Positions 26,910-37,492 of a stretch of 64,000 nucleotides of DNA are shown here, in pieces. Under the pieces are notes generated by a model that worked only from the letters and a program-made list of their open reading frames with translations, was not told the DNA's origin and searched no databases. This DNA is from Cobetia amphilecti (GTDB lineage: Bacteria; Pseudomonadota; Gammaproteobacteria; Pseudomonadales; Halomonadaceae), in the NCBI RefSeq assembly GCF_020217465.1, contig NZ_CP084115.1, positions 1,674,001 through 1,738,000 on the forward strand, written 5' to 3'. Within the stretch, counting starts at the first letter, position 1, and each line of letters begins with the position of its first letter. A program made the translations under genes and the position numbers.

Positions 26910-26982
26910 GTTTCAGGGCTGTTGCTTTTGGGCTGTGGCTCCTGGTTCTGCGATGCAGGGCGGATCAGGGGTTACGGCGCGC

Positions 26983-28818
26983 TTACTCGCGCTCCACCCA
27001 CGCCTTCCAGCCGCCGTACTCGCTGATGTCCGTCATCGGCACGCCGCTGTCAGCGGACACCGAGCAGATGAAGCCCGCGACCCAGCGGCTATCTTCGAGT
27101 TCGATCTGGCCCAGTCCCAGCGGGAAGGGGATGCCGGCGAGGAAGCTGCCGACACTGTCGATGGGCAGAGACCAGACCTCCAGCGCGATGCTGGTGCCGT
27201 CTTGCGGGGCACGCAGCATGGCCGGTTTGGCGGGTGTCGCGTCATCCAGTTGATAGAGGCGGTAGCTGGGTGCGCTGTGAGTGCGCGCGACCAGACGGGC
27301 CTCGCGCTGGGTGAGCTGATGATTGAGCGGCATGCCACTGAGGTGTGCGCCGCAGACGGCGATCTCGAGTCGGCCATTGGCCGCCGCGGGCAGCTGGCTT
27401 TCCGCGAGGCGCGCCTGAGGACGGGCGACGGCGCTGGCACCCAGCGGCAGCGCGAATTCGTGCTCGAGCAGACGCGCGATGCTGAGCAGCTGCAGGTCTT
27501 CGAAGGCGGGCGCGAACAGCGTCACGCCCCCCGGCAGGCCCTGGCGATTGAAGCCCACCGGCACGGCCAGCGCGCTGAGATCCAGCAGGTTCATGAAGTT
27601 GGTCCAGGTGCCCAGCTCCGAATTGACCGCGATCGGCGCCTCGGCCAATTCCGCCTTGGTGGGCAGGCGCGGCGTGGTCGGCGCCAGCATCACGTCGACC
27701 TGCGCCAGCAGCGCCTCGGCCTGACGGCGGTATTCGGCCAGTTGATAGCGCGCATCGAAGGCATCGACGGCCAGCGGCGTGGCACCGCCGAGGGTGATCT
27801 CGCGAGTCACCGGGTGCAGCGCCTCGGGGTTGCGCTCGATCAGCTCGCGCACCGCGTGATAACGCTCCGCCACCCAGGGGCCTTCATACAGCAGGCGCGC
27901 GGCGGCCAGCAGCGGGCTGCAATCCAGCTCGACCAGCTCGGCCCCCAGCGCTTTGCACTGGCGCATCGCGGCTTCCATGTAGCCGCTGTAATCGCTGTCG
28001 GTATGCCACTGAGCCCGCGGCGGCACGCCGATGCGCAGGCCAGCCAGGTCGGGCAGCACGCCATAGGCCTGGCCGTGAACGCTGAAGTCATGCTCGCGCG
28101 CCCAGCGGTTGTCGGCATCGAACTGTGCGGTGACTGACAGCACCTTCGCGGCATCATCTCAGCCCAGCGCGAAGATGGAGATGGTATCCAGCGTCGCGCA
28201 GGCCGGTACCACACCACCTCCACTGAGCAGGCCAAGCGTCGGCTTCACGCCGACCAGATTGTTGAAGCAGGCCGGAACCCGGCCGGAACCTGCCGTGTCC
28301 GTGCCCAGCGCGAAGCTGACCTGGCCCTGGGCGGTGACGACGGCGGAGCCACTGCTGGAGCCACCCGGCACATAGGCGGGGTCGAAGGCATTGGCCGGGG
28401 TGCCGTAGACCGGCAAGGCGCGTTCCCCGACCAGCCCGGTGGCGAACTGGTCCAGATTGGTCTTGCCCATCGGAATCGCGCCTGCCGCGATCAGCTGCTT
28501 GACCACGAAGGCATCATCGCTCGGCGTGTAGGCAAATTCCGGGCAACCGGCGGTGGTGGTCACGCCGGCGAGATCGATATTGTCCTTGATCGCGAAGGGA
28601 ATGCCGTAGAGCGGCAGCGACTCGGGCGCCACGTCGTCCAGACGTGCCAGATAGGGTTCCAGCTGCTGTGCTGACAGGCGGGTGATCCAGGCGGCGTCGG
28701 TCTCGGCCTGCGCGGCCAGCAGCTCATCCACCAGTTGGCGCGGCGTCATCTCACCGGCCTGATAGGCCTTGCTCAGCGCCGTGATGCTCAGGTTGAGCGG
28801 GGTATGGGTCATCATCAC
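26983..28818 (-). pseudogene. atzF: Allophanate hydrolase interrupted by an in-frame TGA at codon 220
   Basis: Allophanate hydrolase should split allophanate into ammonium and CO2, the last step of the guanidine/urea carboxylase route. The full frame is 611 codons, the normal length. The amidase triad is intact in the first part: K78, the SSS run at 154-156 and S178 ([11 protein letters not shown]). A TGA at 28159-28161 stops translation after SIFALG; the same frame then reads DDAAKVL and continues with family-like sequence to 26983, including the C-terminal decarboxylating domain. Re-initiation at GTG 28143 has no good ribosome site. The start overlaps the carboxylase stop as ATGA. Either the gene is dead, or one base was miscalled; the rest is undecayed, arguing for a recent change or an error. 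Confidence 0.8.
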
Positions 28819-31800
28819 AGCGTCTCCTCGGAGGACAGGGTCGATCGGGTGTTGTCTGGTGCGCTGGCATCAGCGGAATCCGTGGCTTCCACGGCGGTCG
28901 ACAGCACGATCAGTGGTTGGCCGGGGGCGACGCCGCTGCCTTCCTTGATCGGCAGGCGCACGACACGGCCAGCGGTGTGGGTGCGAATCTCGACTTCCAT
29001 CTTCATCGACTCGACCAGCGCCACCACCTGGCCGGCCTCGACGTCATCGCCCTCAGCGACTTCCAGCTTCCACAGGCTGCCGGTGACCGGTGTCTCGATG
29101 CCCAGCTCGTCATCACTCAGGCTGTCGGCTTCCTGCACCTCATTGATCTGATCCTCGAAGGTGAACTGGCCGCGCGCATGCCAGTCGTCGATTTCCTGCT
29201 GGAAGGCGGCCTGGCGGCGTTCGCGGAAGGCATCGGTCTCGGCCTGGTGTTCGGCGATCTGTGCTTGATAATCGGCGAGACGGAAGCGCGTCTTCTCGAT
29301 CTTGAGGTCGTAACGCCCCTGAGGGTGATCACGACGGATCTGCTCGAGCGCTGCATGGCTGACCGGATGGAAGCGCAGCTGATCGAACACGCGCAGCAGC
29401 CACGGGGTAGTGAAGTGCTCGGTGCGGCGATAGCGATTCCACATCTGCAGCGTGCGGCCGACGAACTGATAACCGCCCGGGCCTTCCATGCCATACACGC
29501 ACAGATAGGCGCCACCGATGCCCACCGAGTTCTCGGCGGTCCAGGTACGTGCCGGGTTGTACTTGGTGGTCACCAGCCGCTGGCGCGGGTCCAGCGGCGT
29601 GGCCACCGGCGCGCCGAGATAGACATCGCCGAGGCCCATCACCAGATAGCGGGCGTTGAGCACCGTCTCGCGCACTGCCGCCTCATCGGCGAGGCCATTG
29701 ATGCGGCGAATGAATTCCAGATTGCTCGGGCACCAGGGGGCATCCGGGCGCACCGAGCGCTGGTACTTGTCGATGGCCTGCTGACACGCCGGATCGTCCC
29801 AGGACAGCGGCAGGTGCACAGTGCGGGCCTCGATCTCGATGTCCTCGACATCCTTGAGCGCGACTTCGGCCTGTTCGAGATGCGCCATCAACGTCTCGAG
29901 CGTCAGGCTGCGCGGGTCGTAATGCAGTTGCAGCGAGCGAATGCCCGGGGTCATCTCCATCAGGCCGGGCAGCGGGTGCTCCTTGAGCCACAGCATCCAG
30001 GCGTGGGCGCGGAAGCGCAGCGCGATATCCAGCTCCATCTGGCCGAATTCGATCAGCAGGAAGTCATCGCCGGCGCGGCGATAGACGATCTGCTCGCCGC
30101 CTTGTTCGGCGCTCAGGCGCTTGAGCACCGGCGAGTCATCGGGGCGCGGACGTTTTGCGGCGATGGCGCTCAGCGTGGCGCCGCCGGTTTCCGTCAGGCC
30201 CTTTTCCAGAGTGTCGAGCTGGCCACTGGCGAGGGCGGCGATCACGGCGTCCTGCTGCACCTCGATGGTGCGGGCTTCCTCCAGAGTCAGCGCGACGAAG
30301 CGGATGCGATCACCGGCGGCCAGCTGGCCCAGCTTCCAGCGCTCAGCACGCACCACGGTGGCCGGACACACGAAGCCGCCCAGCGACGGGCCGTCCGGGC
30401 CGAGGATGACCGGCATGTCGCCGGTGAAGTCGATGGTGCCGAAGGCGTAGGCGTTGTCATGGATATTGGAGGGATGCAGACCGGCCTCGCCGCCGTCGGC
30501 GCGCGCCCACTGCGGACGTGGGCCGATCAGGCGTACGCCGGTGCGGCTGGAGTTGTAATGCACTTCCCAGCGGTGACCGAAGAAGGTGCTGATGTCGTCT
30601 TCGGTGAAGAAGTCCGGCGCCCCGTGCGGGCCATAGAGCACGCCGATCTGCCATTCGCGGCCTTGTGTCCTGTCTTGAGCGTTCCCGCCTTGTTCATCCG
30701 CGACCAGGCCAGCGCCCTGCGGGATCAGCGCCTCGGGCAGCCGGGTCAGGGCGGGCGGGCGGCACTCGGCGAGATCGGCCAGCGGCAGGGTGTCGCCACT
30801 GCGCAGCGCACGTCCGGCATGGCCGCCGAACTGGCCCAGGGTGAAGGTCGCGCGCGAGCCCAGATACTGCGGGCAGTCGATGCCGCCGGCGATCAGCAGA
30901 TAGCTGCGCGCGCCAGCAGCGACCTTGCCCAGACTCAGGGTGCTGCCAGCGGCGATCTCATGCACCTGCCACAGGGCAAGTTCGTGAGTCGCGGCGTCAG
31001 CAGCGCTGTCTTGCGGTGCTGAAACGGACAGCGTGGCGGGCAGCGGTGCGCCGGCCAGTACCACGCGCGTGGCGCGGTGGAAGTGCAGCGTCGGGCCATT
31101 GAGAGTGATCTCGAGGCCTGCGGCATCGGCGGCGTTGCCCAGCAGCGCATTGCCGAGACGGAAGGCGTAGTCATCGAAGGGGCCGGAGGGCGGCACGCCC
31201 ACATCCCAGTGGCCCAGGCGACCCGGCATGTCCTGCACGGTGGTCAGAGTGCCGGGGACGAGTACCTCGAAGGTCGGCGCGGCCCACTCGAGGCCTTCCA
31301 GCCAGCGGGTGTAGATCTCGACATTGATGAAGCGCGGGTCTTCCAGCAGGTGCGACAGCCACTGACGGTTGGTCTCGATGCCGTAGAGGCGAGAGGCCGC
31401 CAATGCCTTGGAGAGATCGCCGCGCGCCTGTTCGCGAGTTGGTGCGTGCACCATCACCTTGGCCAGCATCGGGTCGAACCAGGCGGGGACCTCGAAGCCG
31501 GCCTCGATGGAGTGATCCACCCGCAGCTGGCTGTCGTCGGCGAGGGCGGCGGTCACGGCGTCATTGGCGAACTCCACCTCGGTGAGCAGGCCGCTGGAAG
31601 GGCGGAAGTCGTGCTGCGGATTCTCGGCATAGACACGTGCCTGCATGGCGTGGCCGCGGGGAGTCAGCGGCGCGACCAGCTCGCGCAGATTGCCCAGCTC
31701 ACCGGCGCCCAACTTGAGCATCCAGGCGACGATGTCCACGCCCCACACAAGTTCGGTGACACCGTGCTCGACCTGCAGACGCGTATTGACCTCCAGGAAA

Positions 31801-32654
31801 TAGAAGGCCTGACGCTCGGCGTCATAGATGAATTCGACGGTACCGGCGCTGCGGTAATTGACGGCTTCGCCCAGGCGGATGGCGGTGGCGATCATGTCGT
31901 CGCGAACGCGCTCGGGCAGGTTGGGTGCCGGGCATTCCTCGATGACCTTCTGATGGCGGCGCTGACTGGAGCAGTCGCGCTCGCCCAGCGCGATCACCGT
32001 GCCTTCGCCGTCACCGAACAGCTGCACTTCCAGGTGACGGGCGCGGGCGATGTACGCCTCGAGGAAGACGCCACCATCACCGAAGTTGCGCTCGCCCAGG
32101 CCCTTGACCGAATCGAAGGCGCGGCTGAGGGAGGCTTCGTCGTCACAGACCTGCATGCCGATGCCGCCGCCGCCGGCGGTGGACTTGAGCATCACCGGAT
32201 AGCCGATACGGGCGGCCTCGCTCAGTGCGCTCTCGACATCGTCCAGCAGGCCGGTGCCGGGCACCAGCGGCACGCCGGCATTCTCGGCGATGGTACGCGC
32301 TTCGTGCTTGAGGCCGAAGGCGTGGATCTGCTCGACGGTCGGGCCGAGGAAGACCAGGCCAGCGGCGTCACAGGCCTGGATGAAGCGAGTGTTCTCGGAC
32401 AGGAAACCATAGCCCGGGTGCACGGCCTGGGCGCCACTCTCGCGGGCGATGGCGATCAGCTTGTCGATGTCGAGATAGGTCTCGGCGGCGGCACCTTCAC
32501 CGAGGCTGTAGGCTTCATCGGCCTCGCGCACGAAGGGGGATTCACGGTCGGCTTCTGCGTAGACGGCGACGCTCTGGACACCGAGGGCACGCAGCGTGCG
32601 CTGGATTCGGGTGGCGATGGCGTCACGGTTGGCAATCAGGACCTTGTGGAACAT
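28815..32654 (-). CDS. Biotin-dependent urea/guanidine carboxylase
   Basis: A 1279-residue ATP- and biotin-dependent carboxylase. Residues 1-450 are biotin carboxylase ([15 protein letters not shown]-grasp loop, [24 protein letters not shown]). The middle holds the two carboxyltransferase domains of the KipA/KipI type ([37 protein letters not shown]). The biotinyl domain at the C-terminus has ESMKM with K1218. The riboswitch 4.7 kb upstream and the two DUF1989 partners indicate that the real substrate is guanidine rather than urea, making carboxyguanidine. It is slightly longer than usual, with an inserted loop near residue 660 and an Ala/Ser-rich tail. Its stop overlaps the hydrolase start. 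Confidence 0.9.
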   Translation of the reverse strand: MFHKVLIANRDAIATRIQRTLRALGVQSVAVYAEADRESPFVREADEAYSLGEGAAAETYLDIDKLIAIARESGAQAVHPGYGFLSENTRFIQACDAAGLVFLGPTVEQIHAFGLKHEARTIAENAGVPLVPGTGLLDDVESALSEAARIGYPVMLKSTAGGGGIGMQVCDDEASLSRAFDSVKGLGERNFGDGGVFLEAYIARARHLEVQLFGDGEGTVIALGERDCSSQRRHQKVIEECPAPNLPERVRDDMIATAIRLGEAVNYRSAGTVEFIYDAERQAFYFLEVNTRLQVEHGVTELVWGVDIVAWMLKLGAGELGNLRELVAPLTPRGHAMQARVYAENPQHDFRPSSGLLTEVEFANDAVTAALADDSQLRVDHSIEAGFEVPAWFDPMLAKVMVHAPTREQARGDLSKALAASRLYGIETNRQWLSHLLEDPRFINVEIYTRWLEGLEWAAPTFEVLVPGTLTTVQDMPGRLGHWDVGVPPSGPFDDYAFRLGNALLGNAADAAGLEITLNGPTLHFHRATRVVLAGAPLPATLSVSAPQDSAADAATHELALWQVHEIAAGSTLSLGKVAAGARSYLLIAGGIDCPQYLGSRATFTLGQFGGHAGRALRSGDTLPLADLAECRPPALTRLPEALIPQGAGLVADEQGGNAQDRTQGREWQIGVLYGPHGAPDFFTEDDISTFFGHRWEVHYNSSRTGVRLIGPRPQWARADGGEAGLHPSNIHDNAYAFGTIDFTGDMPVILGPDGPSLGGFVCPATVVRAERWKLGQLAAGDRIRFVALTLEEARTIEVQQDAVIAALASGQLDTLEKGLTETGGATLSAIAAKRPRPDDSPVLKRLSAEQGGEQIVYRRAGDDFLLIEFGQMELDIALRFRAHAWMLWLKEHPLPGLMEMTPGIRSLQLHYDPRSLTLETLMAHLEQAEVALKDVEDIEIEARTVHLPLSWDDPACQQAIDKYQRSVRPDAPWCPSNLEFIRRINGLADEAAVRETVLNARYLVMGLGDVYLGAPVATPLDPRQRLVTTKYNPARTWTAENSVGIGGAYLCVYGMEGPGGYQFVGRTLQMWNRYRRTEHFTTPWLLRVFDQLRFHPVSHAALEQIRRDHPQGRYDLKIEKTRFRLADYQAQIAEHQAETDAFRERRQAAFQQEIDDWHARGQFTFEDQINEVQEADSLSDDELGIETPVTGSLWKLEVAEGDDVEAGQVVALVESMKMEVEIRTHTAGRVVRLPIKEGSGVAPGQPLIVLSTAVEATDSADASAPDNTRSTLSSEETL

Positions 32655-32862
32655 GACGGAGTCATCCTTCCGGCGGCGGGTCGTCCCGCCTTCAAACTGT
32701 GAGCTGCCGGTCGTCCGGTAGCCGGGCAGAGCCTTTGAGAGCTGACGAGTGATGCAAGAGAGATGACATCGTCAGATGGGGCTCGGCCGTTTCTTGTCGT
32801 ATGCGTGTTCGAAAGCTTCGCTGTCAGCTCGGCGGCTCAGCTCGGCGGATCAGCTCGGCCGA
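32655..32862. other. Intergenic spacer with short imperfect repeats in the guanidine operon
   Basis: This 208-bp gap separates the second DUF1989 gene from the carboxylase. Near 32822-32866 the phrase TCAGCTCGGC recurs three times with about 13-bp spacing. No promoter is obvious. Confidence 0.5.
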
Positions 32863-33573
32863 TCAGCCCAGGGGCGAGTCGCTGATGCGGATGGCGACCG
32901 GTGTCGGGTCGTAGCCATTGCAGGGGTTGTTGAGCTGCGGGCAGTTGGAGAGCAGCACATAGACGTCACGCTCGGCGACCATCTCGACGTACTTGCCCGG
33001 GCCGGACAGGCCGTCCTCGAAGCTCAGGCCGCCATCGGCGGTGACCGGCACGTTCATGAAGAAGTTGATGTTGTGGCCGATGTCGCGCTTGGTCAGGTCG
33101 TACTTCGGGTAGCGGGCGATGGCCAGCATCCAGTTGTCACGACAGGAGTGCATGTGGCGCTTCTCCAGGTCGTAACGCACGGTGTTGGACTCGCTGGAGC
33201 AGGCGCCGCCCAGGGTGTCATGCCGACCGCAGGTATCGCCGGTGATGGTCAGCAGCGCCCGGCCACGGGTGGAATAGAGCACCGTGCCGGTGGTCAGGTA
33301 GACCTTGCCCTGCTCGCGCACGGTGTCCATCGCGCTGTAACGCTCGGCGGTGTCGTCGGCTGAGAAGAACAGGGTGTCGGCGGCCTGATTGCCATGCAGG
33401 TCGGTGATACGCAGGTGCTGGCCGGCGCGGACCAGGCCGATGAAGTGATCGCCGGCCTCGACGGTGCGCTCAAGCTCGCGCGGCTGCTGTGCGGGGTCGG
33501 CGTAGCTCAGCGGGGCGCCGTCCGTCGCGGCCGGGGTGTGGGCATGGGGGTGTTCAAGTGTCGAGGTGCACAT
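32863..33573 (-). CDS. DUF1989 urea-carboxylase-associated protein, carboxyguanidine deiminase subunit
   Basis: A 236-residue DUF1989 protein. These proteins always accompany guanidine carboxylase and in studied bacteria form the two-subunit carboxyguanidine deiminase (CgdA/CgdB), which turns carboxyguanidine into allophanate and ammonium. Family features are [36 protein letters not shown] and the metal-binding [20 protein letters not shown], plus [12 protein letters not shown] near the end. ATG at 33573 follows AAAGGA; an ATG 24 bp earlier has no ribosome site. It lies directly downstream of the other DUF1989 gene. Which of the two corresponds to CgdA or CgdB I cannot say. Confidence 0.85.
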   Translation of the reverse strand: MCTSTLEHPHAHTPAATDGAPLSYADPAQQPRELERTVEAGDHFIGLVRAGQHLRITDLHGNQAADTLFFSADDTAERYSAMDTVREQGKVYLTTGTVLYSTRGRALLTITGDTCGRHDTLGGACSSESNTVRYDLEKRHMHSCRDNWMLAIARYPKYDLTKRDIGHNINFFMNVPVTADGGLSFEDGLSGPGKYVEMVAERDVYVLLSNCPQLNNPCNGYDPTPVAIRISDSPLG

Positions 33574-33663
33574 TGGGATGTCCTTTGTCCCTGTCATCTG
33601 GGGCGTCGTTTCCAGTTGCCACGAGCCAGTCGGCGTGGCCTCCGTCTGCTGTCGGGGGACGCC

Positions 33664-34434
33664 TCAGCCCGCCAGGTGATAGAGCTGGTTGTTGGCGTAG
33701 GCGCGGGCATTCTCGGGGCGCGACAGATAGCAGGCGTCGTGCTCATCCATCGGCGTCGCGGTGCCGAAGGTCATGTCCACGCCGCGCAGCGGATAGTCCT
33801 CGGCGGGGTCCAGCGGATGCGGACAGGTGTGCAGCATGACGAGGGTGTCCATCTCGAAGCGCAGGGTGACGCTGTTGCCGGCGGCACAGTGGTCCGCGAC
33901 GTAGTGCAGATTGGCGTCTTCATCGGCGCGCACGCGGGAGAACAGGTTGAGGTTGGCGCACAGGTCGCGCTCGCCCAGACCGTACTTGGCCATCTCGATC
34001 AGCAGGCTGTCGTGGCCGCTGGGCGTGAAGTCATTGAAGGCTTGCTGATAGGCCTTCTTGTGCCAGCCCTTGGCGGCGAAGTGGTGCTCCATCAGGTTGC
34101 CGCTGGCGCTGTCATGCCAGCCGAGATCGTCCTGGATGATGGAGGCGAAGATACGGCCCATGTCGGAATACAGGCAGTGGCCTTCGGTGAGGCGGAAGGT
34201 GTGCTGACCCTTGAGGGTATCCGGCAGATTGAGGCGCTCAAGCGTATCCAGCGGGTTGTACATCACCAGGCCGACATTGGCGTTGGCCTCGCTCGCGGTC
34301 AGCTTGAGCGCGCTGCCACGCGGCATGCGCATCGACCAGTGATGGCCGCCGGGCAGATGGGTCTTGTACTTTGCAGTAAAGCTCGCGGTAAAGCTGGTGC
34401 GGGCGGCGGTTGCGGCATCAAGCGGTATGTTCAT
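33664..34434 (-). CDS. DUF1989 urea-carboxylase-associated protein, carboxyguanidine deiminase subunit
   Basis: A 256-residue partner of the previous DUF1989 protein and the first of the pair. It shows PGGHHWSMRMPRGSALKLT, ANVGLVMYNPLDTLERLNLPDTLKGQH and LYSDMGRIFASIIQDDLGWHD, all hallmarks of this associated-protein family. Part of the metal-site cysteines are replaced (DDLGWHD where the partner has DTCGRHD), consistent with an active and a helper subunit in a heteromer; that reading is inference. The start overlaps the ABC ATPase stop by 17 bp, so the transport and catabolic genes are one operon. Confidence 0.85.
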   Translation of the reverse strand: MNIPLDAATAARTSFTASFTAKYKTHLPGGHHWSMRMPRGSALKLTASEANANVGLVMYNPLDTLERLNLPDTLKGQHTFRLTEGHCLYSDMGRIFASIIQDDLGWHDSASGNLMEHHFAAKGWHKKAYQQAFNDFTPSGHDSLLIEMAKYGLGERDLCANLNLFSRVRADEDANLHYVADHCAAGNSVTLRFEMDTLVMLHTCPHPLDPAEDYPLRGVDMTFGTATPMDEHDACYLSRPENARAYANNQLYHLAG

Positions 34435-35290
34435 TGAATTGGCCTCCGGTGAGAGTGGCTTGGGAAACGGAGTGGGCTGGTGTCGTCAGCGTTTCGTGCT
34501 CGCGCTCGAGCGTCGTCTGGTCAGAGCCTGGTGGGCGAGCACCCGGCTGGCGTGACGTCGTGTTGGCCTTGCTGCGCTCGGTGGGCAGGTCATAGGTGAT
34601 GGTCGAGCCATAGGCCTGCGGGGCCTGCGCATCGACACGCACCTTGTCGAACACCCAGACGCGCGAGCCCAGCTCGAAGGCTTCCTTGAGGTCATGGGTG
34701 ATCATGAAGATGGTCAGCTGCTGTTCTTCCCACAGGCGCAGGATCAGCTGGTGCATGTCCTTGCGGATGCCCGGGTCCAGCGCGCCGAAGGGCTCATCCA
34801 GCAGCAGGATGCGCGGCTTCATCATCAGCGCCTGGGCGATGGCGAGGCGCTGCTGCATGCCGCCGGACAGCTCATGCGGGTACTTGTCCAGTGCGTGGGA
34901 CAGGCCGACTTCCGCCAGACGCGCTTCGGCGGCGACCCGGGCTTCACGGCGCTTGGCCCCGAACAGCTTGCCGGTCAGCGGGGCACGTGCCAGCTCCTCG
35001 GCCATGATCACGTTGCCCAGCACGGTGAGGTGCGGGAAGACGGAATACTTCTGGAAGACGATGCCGCGGTCCGGGCCCGGCTCGCCGGGGATGGGCTTGC
35101 CATCGAGCAGCAGCTCACCGCGCGAGACGCCCTCGGTGCCCAGCAGCAGCTTGAGGAAGGTGGTCTTGCCGCAACCGGAGGCGCCGACCAGGGTGATGAA
35201 TTCTCCGGCCTCGACGGTCAGGTTCATGCGTTCCAGCACGACCTGCTGACCGTAGTGCTTCTCGAGGCCCTTGGCGTGGATCAGGCTCAT
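34418..35290 (-). CDS. ABC transporter ATPase, guanidine (nitrate/taurine-type) importer
   Basis: A 290-residue ATPase of the TauB/SsuB class. Walker A is GASGCGKTT, the signature is LSGGMQQRLA, Walker B is RILLLDEPFGALD and the switch His is in MITHDLKEA. The last 65 residues form a Ser/Thr-rich tail with no ATPase motifs, longer than usual. In homologous loci this transporter is labelled a urea transporter, but the guanidine-I riboswitch points to guanidine. The start is 3 bp into the permease stop region, so translation is coupled. Its permease partner is broken in this sequence. Confidence 0.88.
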   Translation of the reverse strand: MSLIHAKGLEKHYGQQVVLERMNLTVEAGEFITLVGASGCGKTTFLKLLLGTEGVSRGELLLDGKPIPGEPGPDRGIVFQKYSVFPHLTVLGNVIMAEELARAPLTGKLFGAKRREARVAAEARLAEVGLSHALDKYPHELSGGMQQRLAIAQALMMKPRILLLDEPFGALDPGIRKDMHQLILRLWEEQQLTIFMITHDLKEAFELGSRVWVFDKVRVDAQAPQAYGSTITYDLPTERSKANTTSRQPGARPPGSDQTTLEREHETLTTPAHSVSQATLTGGQFNEHTA

Positions 35291-36077
35291 GATTGGCTCT
35301 CCTCAGCGTGGTACCAGGGGAAGGCGCGGGTCGAGACGAGCACCAGCAGACGGTCGAGCAGGAAGGCCAGCAGCGTGATCCAGGCCACGTAGGGCAGGAT
35401 GACGTCCATCGCCAGATAGCGGCGCACCAGGAAGATGCGATAGCCGAGGCCGTCCTGGGCGGCGATGGCTTCGGCGGCGATCAGGAACAACCAGGCGCTG
35501 CCGAGTGCCAGGCGCGTGGCGCTCAGAAGGCGCGGGGTCAGCTGGGGCAGCAGTACGCGGGTCAGCACCTGCCAGGAGCTGGCGCCCAGCGTCTGGGCCT
35601 TGATCAGCTGCTCATCGGGCAAGCGCAGGGCCTGATTCTGCAGGTCGCGAATCAGGAAGGGCGTGATGCCGATGACGATCAGCGCGATCTTGGCCAGCTC
35701 GCCGGTACCGAAGGCGATGAACAGGATCGGCAGGATCGCCATCGGCGGAATCAGGGACAGCACGGTGATCAGCGGTGACAGCTTGGCGCGCAGCAGCGGC
35801 AGGCCACCGGTGAGCAGGCCGACGGTCAGGCCGATCAGCGCACTGATCAGCACGCCGGCCACAGCGGCAGGTCGCCGGTGCGCACGTTGACCTCGGTGGC
35901 CAGTCGCGAGAACGACTCGCCCATGGCGGCAAAGGACGGCAGCAGTCGGTCATTCGGGTTGTCGAGCAGTCGCTGGTTGGACTGCACGATGTAGAGGATG
36001 GCCAGCAGCGCGAAGGGCAGGCCACCGAGCAGCCAGCGGCCACCACGGGAGGGTGTCAGATTGATCAGGCGTTTCAT
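35287..36077 (-). pseudogene. ABC transporter permease (TauC/SsuC type), frameshifted with a small deletion
   Basis: This gene should encode the membrane subunit of the guanidine importer. The first 73 or so codons from 36077 encode a proper N-terminus with one membrane helix (WLLGGLPFALLAILYIVQSN) up to GDLPLW. The frame then runs into PAC and a stop at 35847. A second frame starting at GTG 35862 continues with AGVLISALIGLTVGLLTGG and a normal permease C-terminal part of 191 residues. In family members I expect about a dozen residues (roughly D-T-x-x-S-L-x-R) between these points, so a deletion not divisible by three best explains it. The importer is probably inactive unless the assembly is wrong here. 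Confidence 0.8.
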
Positions 36078-36185
36078 GCGCGGGATCCACGGGTGCGAAC
36101 GAGGGTGCGGTCGAGGGAGGCGGTCGGTTCACGATCCGCGAGGCAGGCTGCCCCGCGGAGCGTGTGCGGCATCCACCGCGTGGCG

Positions 36186-37334
36186 TTACTGGCTGTCGGC
36201 CAGTGCGGCGGTGTAGCTCGGGTCGAAGCGCAGCATCACGTTGCCTTCATTGCCGATGACGCCGGCGGGGGTCTCGATACCGATGAAGCCGGCATCCGGG
36301 GCGCCTTCGCCCAACAGGCCCTGCGCGAAGCTGAAGTCGGCGATGTGCTGCATGGTGTCCTTGAGGCTCGGCGCATTGAAGGCGGCCACGGCCTCGGCGG
36401 GGGTGTAGTACATGTGGGTCGCGGCCAGCTGGGACTGATAGCCGGCGAGGTCGGTGCCGGCGGCATCGGCCATCTGGGAGAGGGCGGCTTCGTCACCGGC
36501 TTTCATCTTCTCCATCACCTCATACCAGGCACCGACCAGCGCGTGGCCGAAGTCCGGGTTGTCCTTCAGCGTCTGGGTGTTGACGACCATCAGGTCGAGA
36601 ATCTCGCCGGGGATATCGCTGGAGTTGAAGACTTCGGTGTAGCCGGGCATCTCCTTGAGCGTGGCCAGCTGCGGGTTCCAGGTCACCACCGCCTGGGTGT
36701 CGGTGTTGCTGGCCAGCGCCACGATGTCGGCATCGCCGGTATTGGTGGTGGTGAGATCGCGCTCGCTCATGCCGACGCTGTCCAGCGCGCGTGCCAGCAG
36801 GTAGTGGGAGACACTGAACTGCACCAGATTGACCTCGCGGTCCTTCAGGGACTCGATGGAATCGCCATCGCGGACCATCACGCCGTCATTGCCATCGGAG
36901 TAGTCGCCCAGAATCAGCGCGGTGGAATCGACGCTGCTGGCGGCGGGGAGGGTGAGGGCGTCCATGTTGGTCATGGCGCAGCCATCGACATTGCCGGAGG
37001 TGTACTGATTGATGGACTCGACGTAATCGTTGACCTGCACTACATCGATATTGATGTCGTACTTCTTGGCCCACTTGTCGACGATGCCCTGGGTGTCCGC
37101 GTATTCCCACGGCATCCAGCCGGCATACACCGACCAGCACACGCTGAAGGAATCCTGCGCCATGGCCTGTGGGCTCAGCGATGCGCCAAGCAGCAGGGCG
37201 CCGGCCAGCGCAGCACGTCTGGAAGCGTTTCGGGAAACGGTAGATGAAGCAGATGAGACAGCAGCGGATGACACCTGGGCGCTGGCATCCGAGGGGGAAA
37301 TCGCGGACTGGGAAAGGCGAGTGAGCTGGGTCAT
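36186..37334 (-). CDS. ABC transporter substrate-binding protein of the guanidine operon
   Basis: A 382-residue periplasmic binding protein of the NMT1/TauA type. An unusually long N-terminal region (about 42 residues, Ser/Ala-rich) precedes SRRAALAGALLLGASLSPQAMA, a signal sequence with two adjacent arginines. The mature part begins QDSFSVCWSVYAGWMPWEYAD, the pattern of the binding proteins found with urea/guanidine carboxylase operons. The ribosome site GGAGATAACGACA precedes ATG at 37334. An internal Met could shorten the N-terminus. As the first gene after the riboswitch it should be expressed only when guanidine is present. Confidence 0.87.
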   Translation of the reverse strand: MTQLTRLSQSAISPSDASAQVSSAAVSSASSTVSRNASRRAALAGALLLGASLSPQAMAQDSFSVCWSVYAGWMPWEYADTQGIVDKWAKKYDINIDVVQVNDYVESINQYTSGNVDGCAMTNMDALTLPAASSVDSTALILGDYSDGNDGVMVRDGDSIESLKDREVNLVQFSVSHYLLARALDSVGMSERDLTTTNTGDADIVALASNTDTQAVVTWNPQLATLKEMPGYTEVFNSSDIPGEILDLMVVNTQTLKDNPDFGHALVGAWYEVMEKMKAGDEAALSQMADAAGTDLAGYQSQLAATHMYYTPAEAVAAFNAPSLKDTMQHIADFSFAQGLLGEGAPDAGFIGIETPAGVIGNEGNVMLRFDPSYTAALADSQ

Positions 37335-37382
37335 TGTCGTTATCTCCGGCGGAAAAAGTGAGAGGCGCCGACCTTTACAGGC

Positions 37383-37492
37383 TTTGCGTCTCCCGGGCTT
37401 TTGTCCCGCCGTGTAACCCCCAGCTTGGAGGTCGAGTGCTCTCGGACCAGTCGTGACGGCTATCAGCCAGTCACCGGAACCCTAGCGCTCCA
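37383..37492 (-). promoter_or_regulatory. Guanidine-I riboswitch (ykkC RNA)
   Basis: Read on the minus strand, the leader contains the three hallmark segments of the ykkC/guanidine-I aptamer in order: GCGCTAGGGTTCCGG, then GACTGGTCCGAGAGC, then GGCGGGACAAAAGCCCGGGA. The spacing and the final conserved AAAGCCCGGGAGA match the consensus I know. It lies 50 bp upstream of the binding-protein start and would switch on the operon when guanidine binds. Confidence 0.95.

Noticed and set aside
28159-28161. TGA in allophanate hydrolase as a selenocysteine codon
   Set aside because: The family has no selenoprotein members, the position is not catalytic and no hairpin with SECIS character was seen just after it.
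28917-32702. Long plus-strand open frames opposite the carboxylase gene (about 700 and 540 codons)
   Set aside because: They are shadows of the carboxylase codon bias, rich in Gly, Gln, Ala and Arg without any family pattern.
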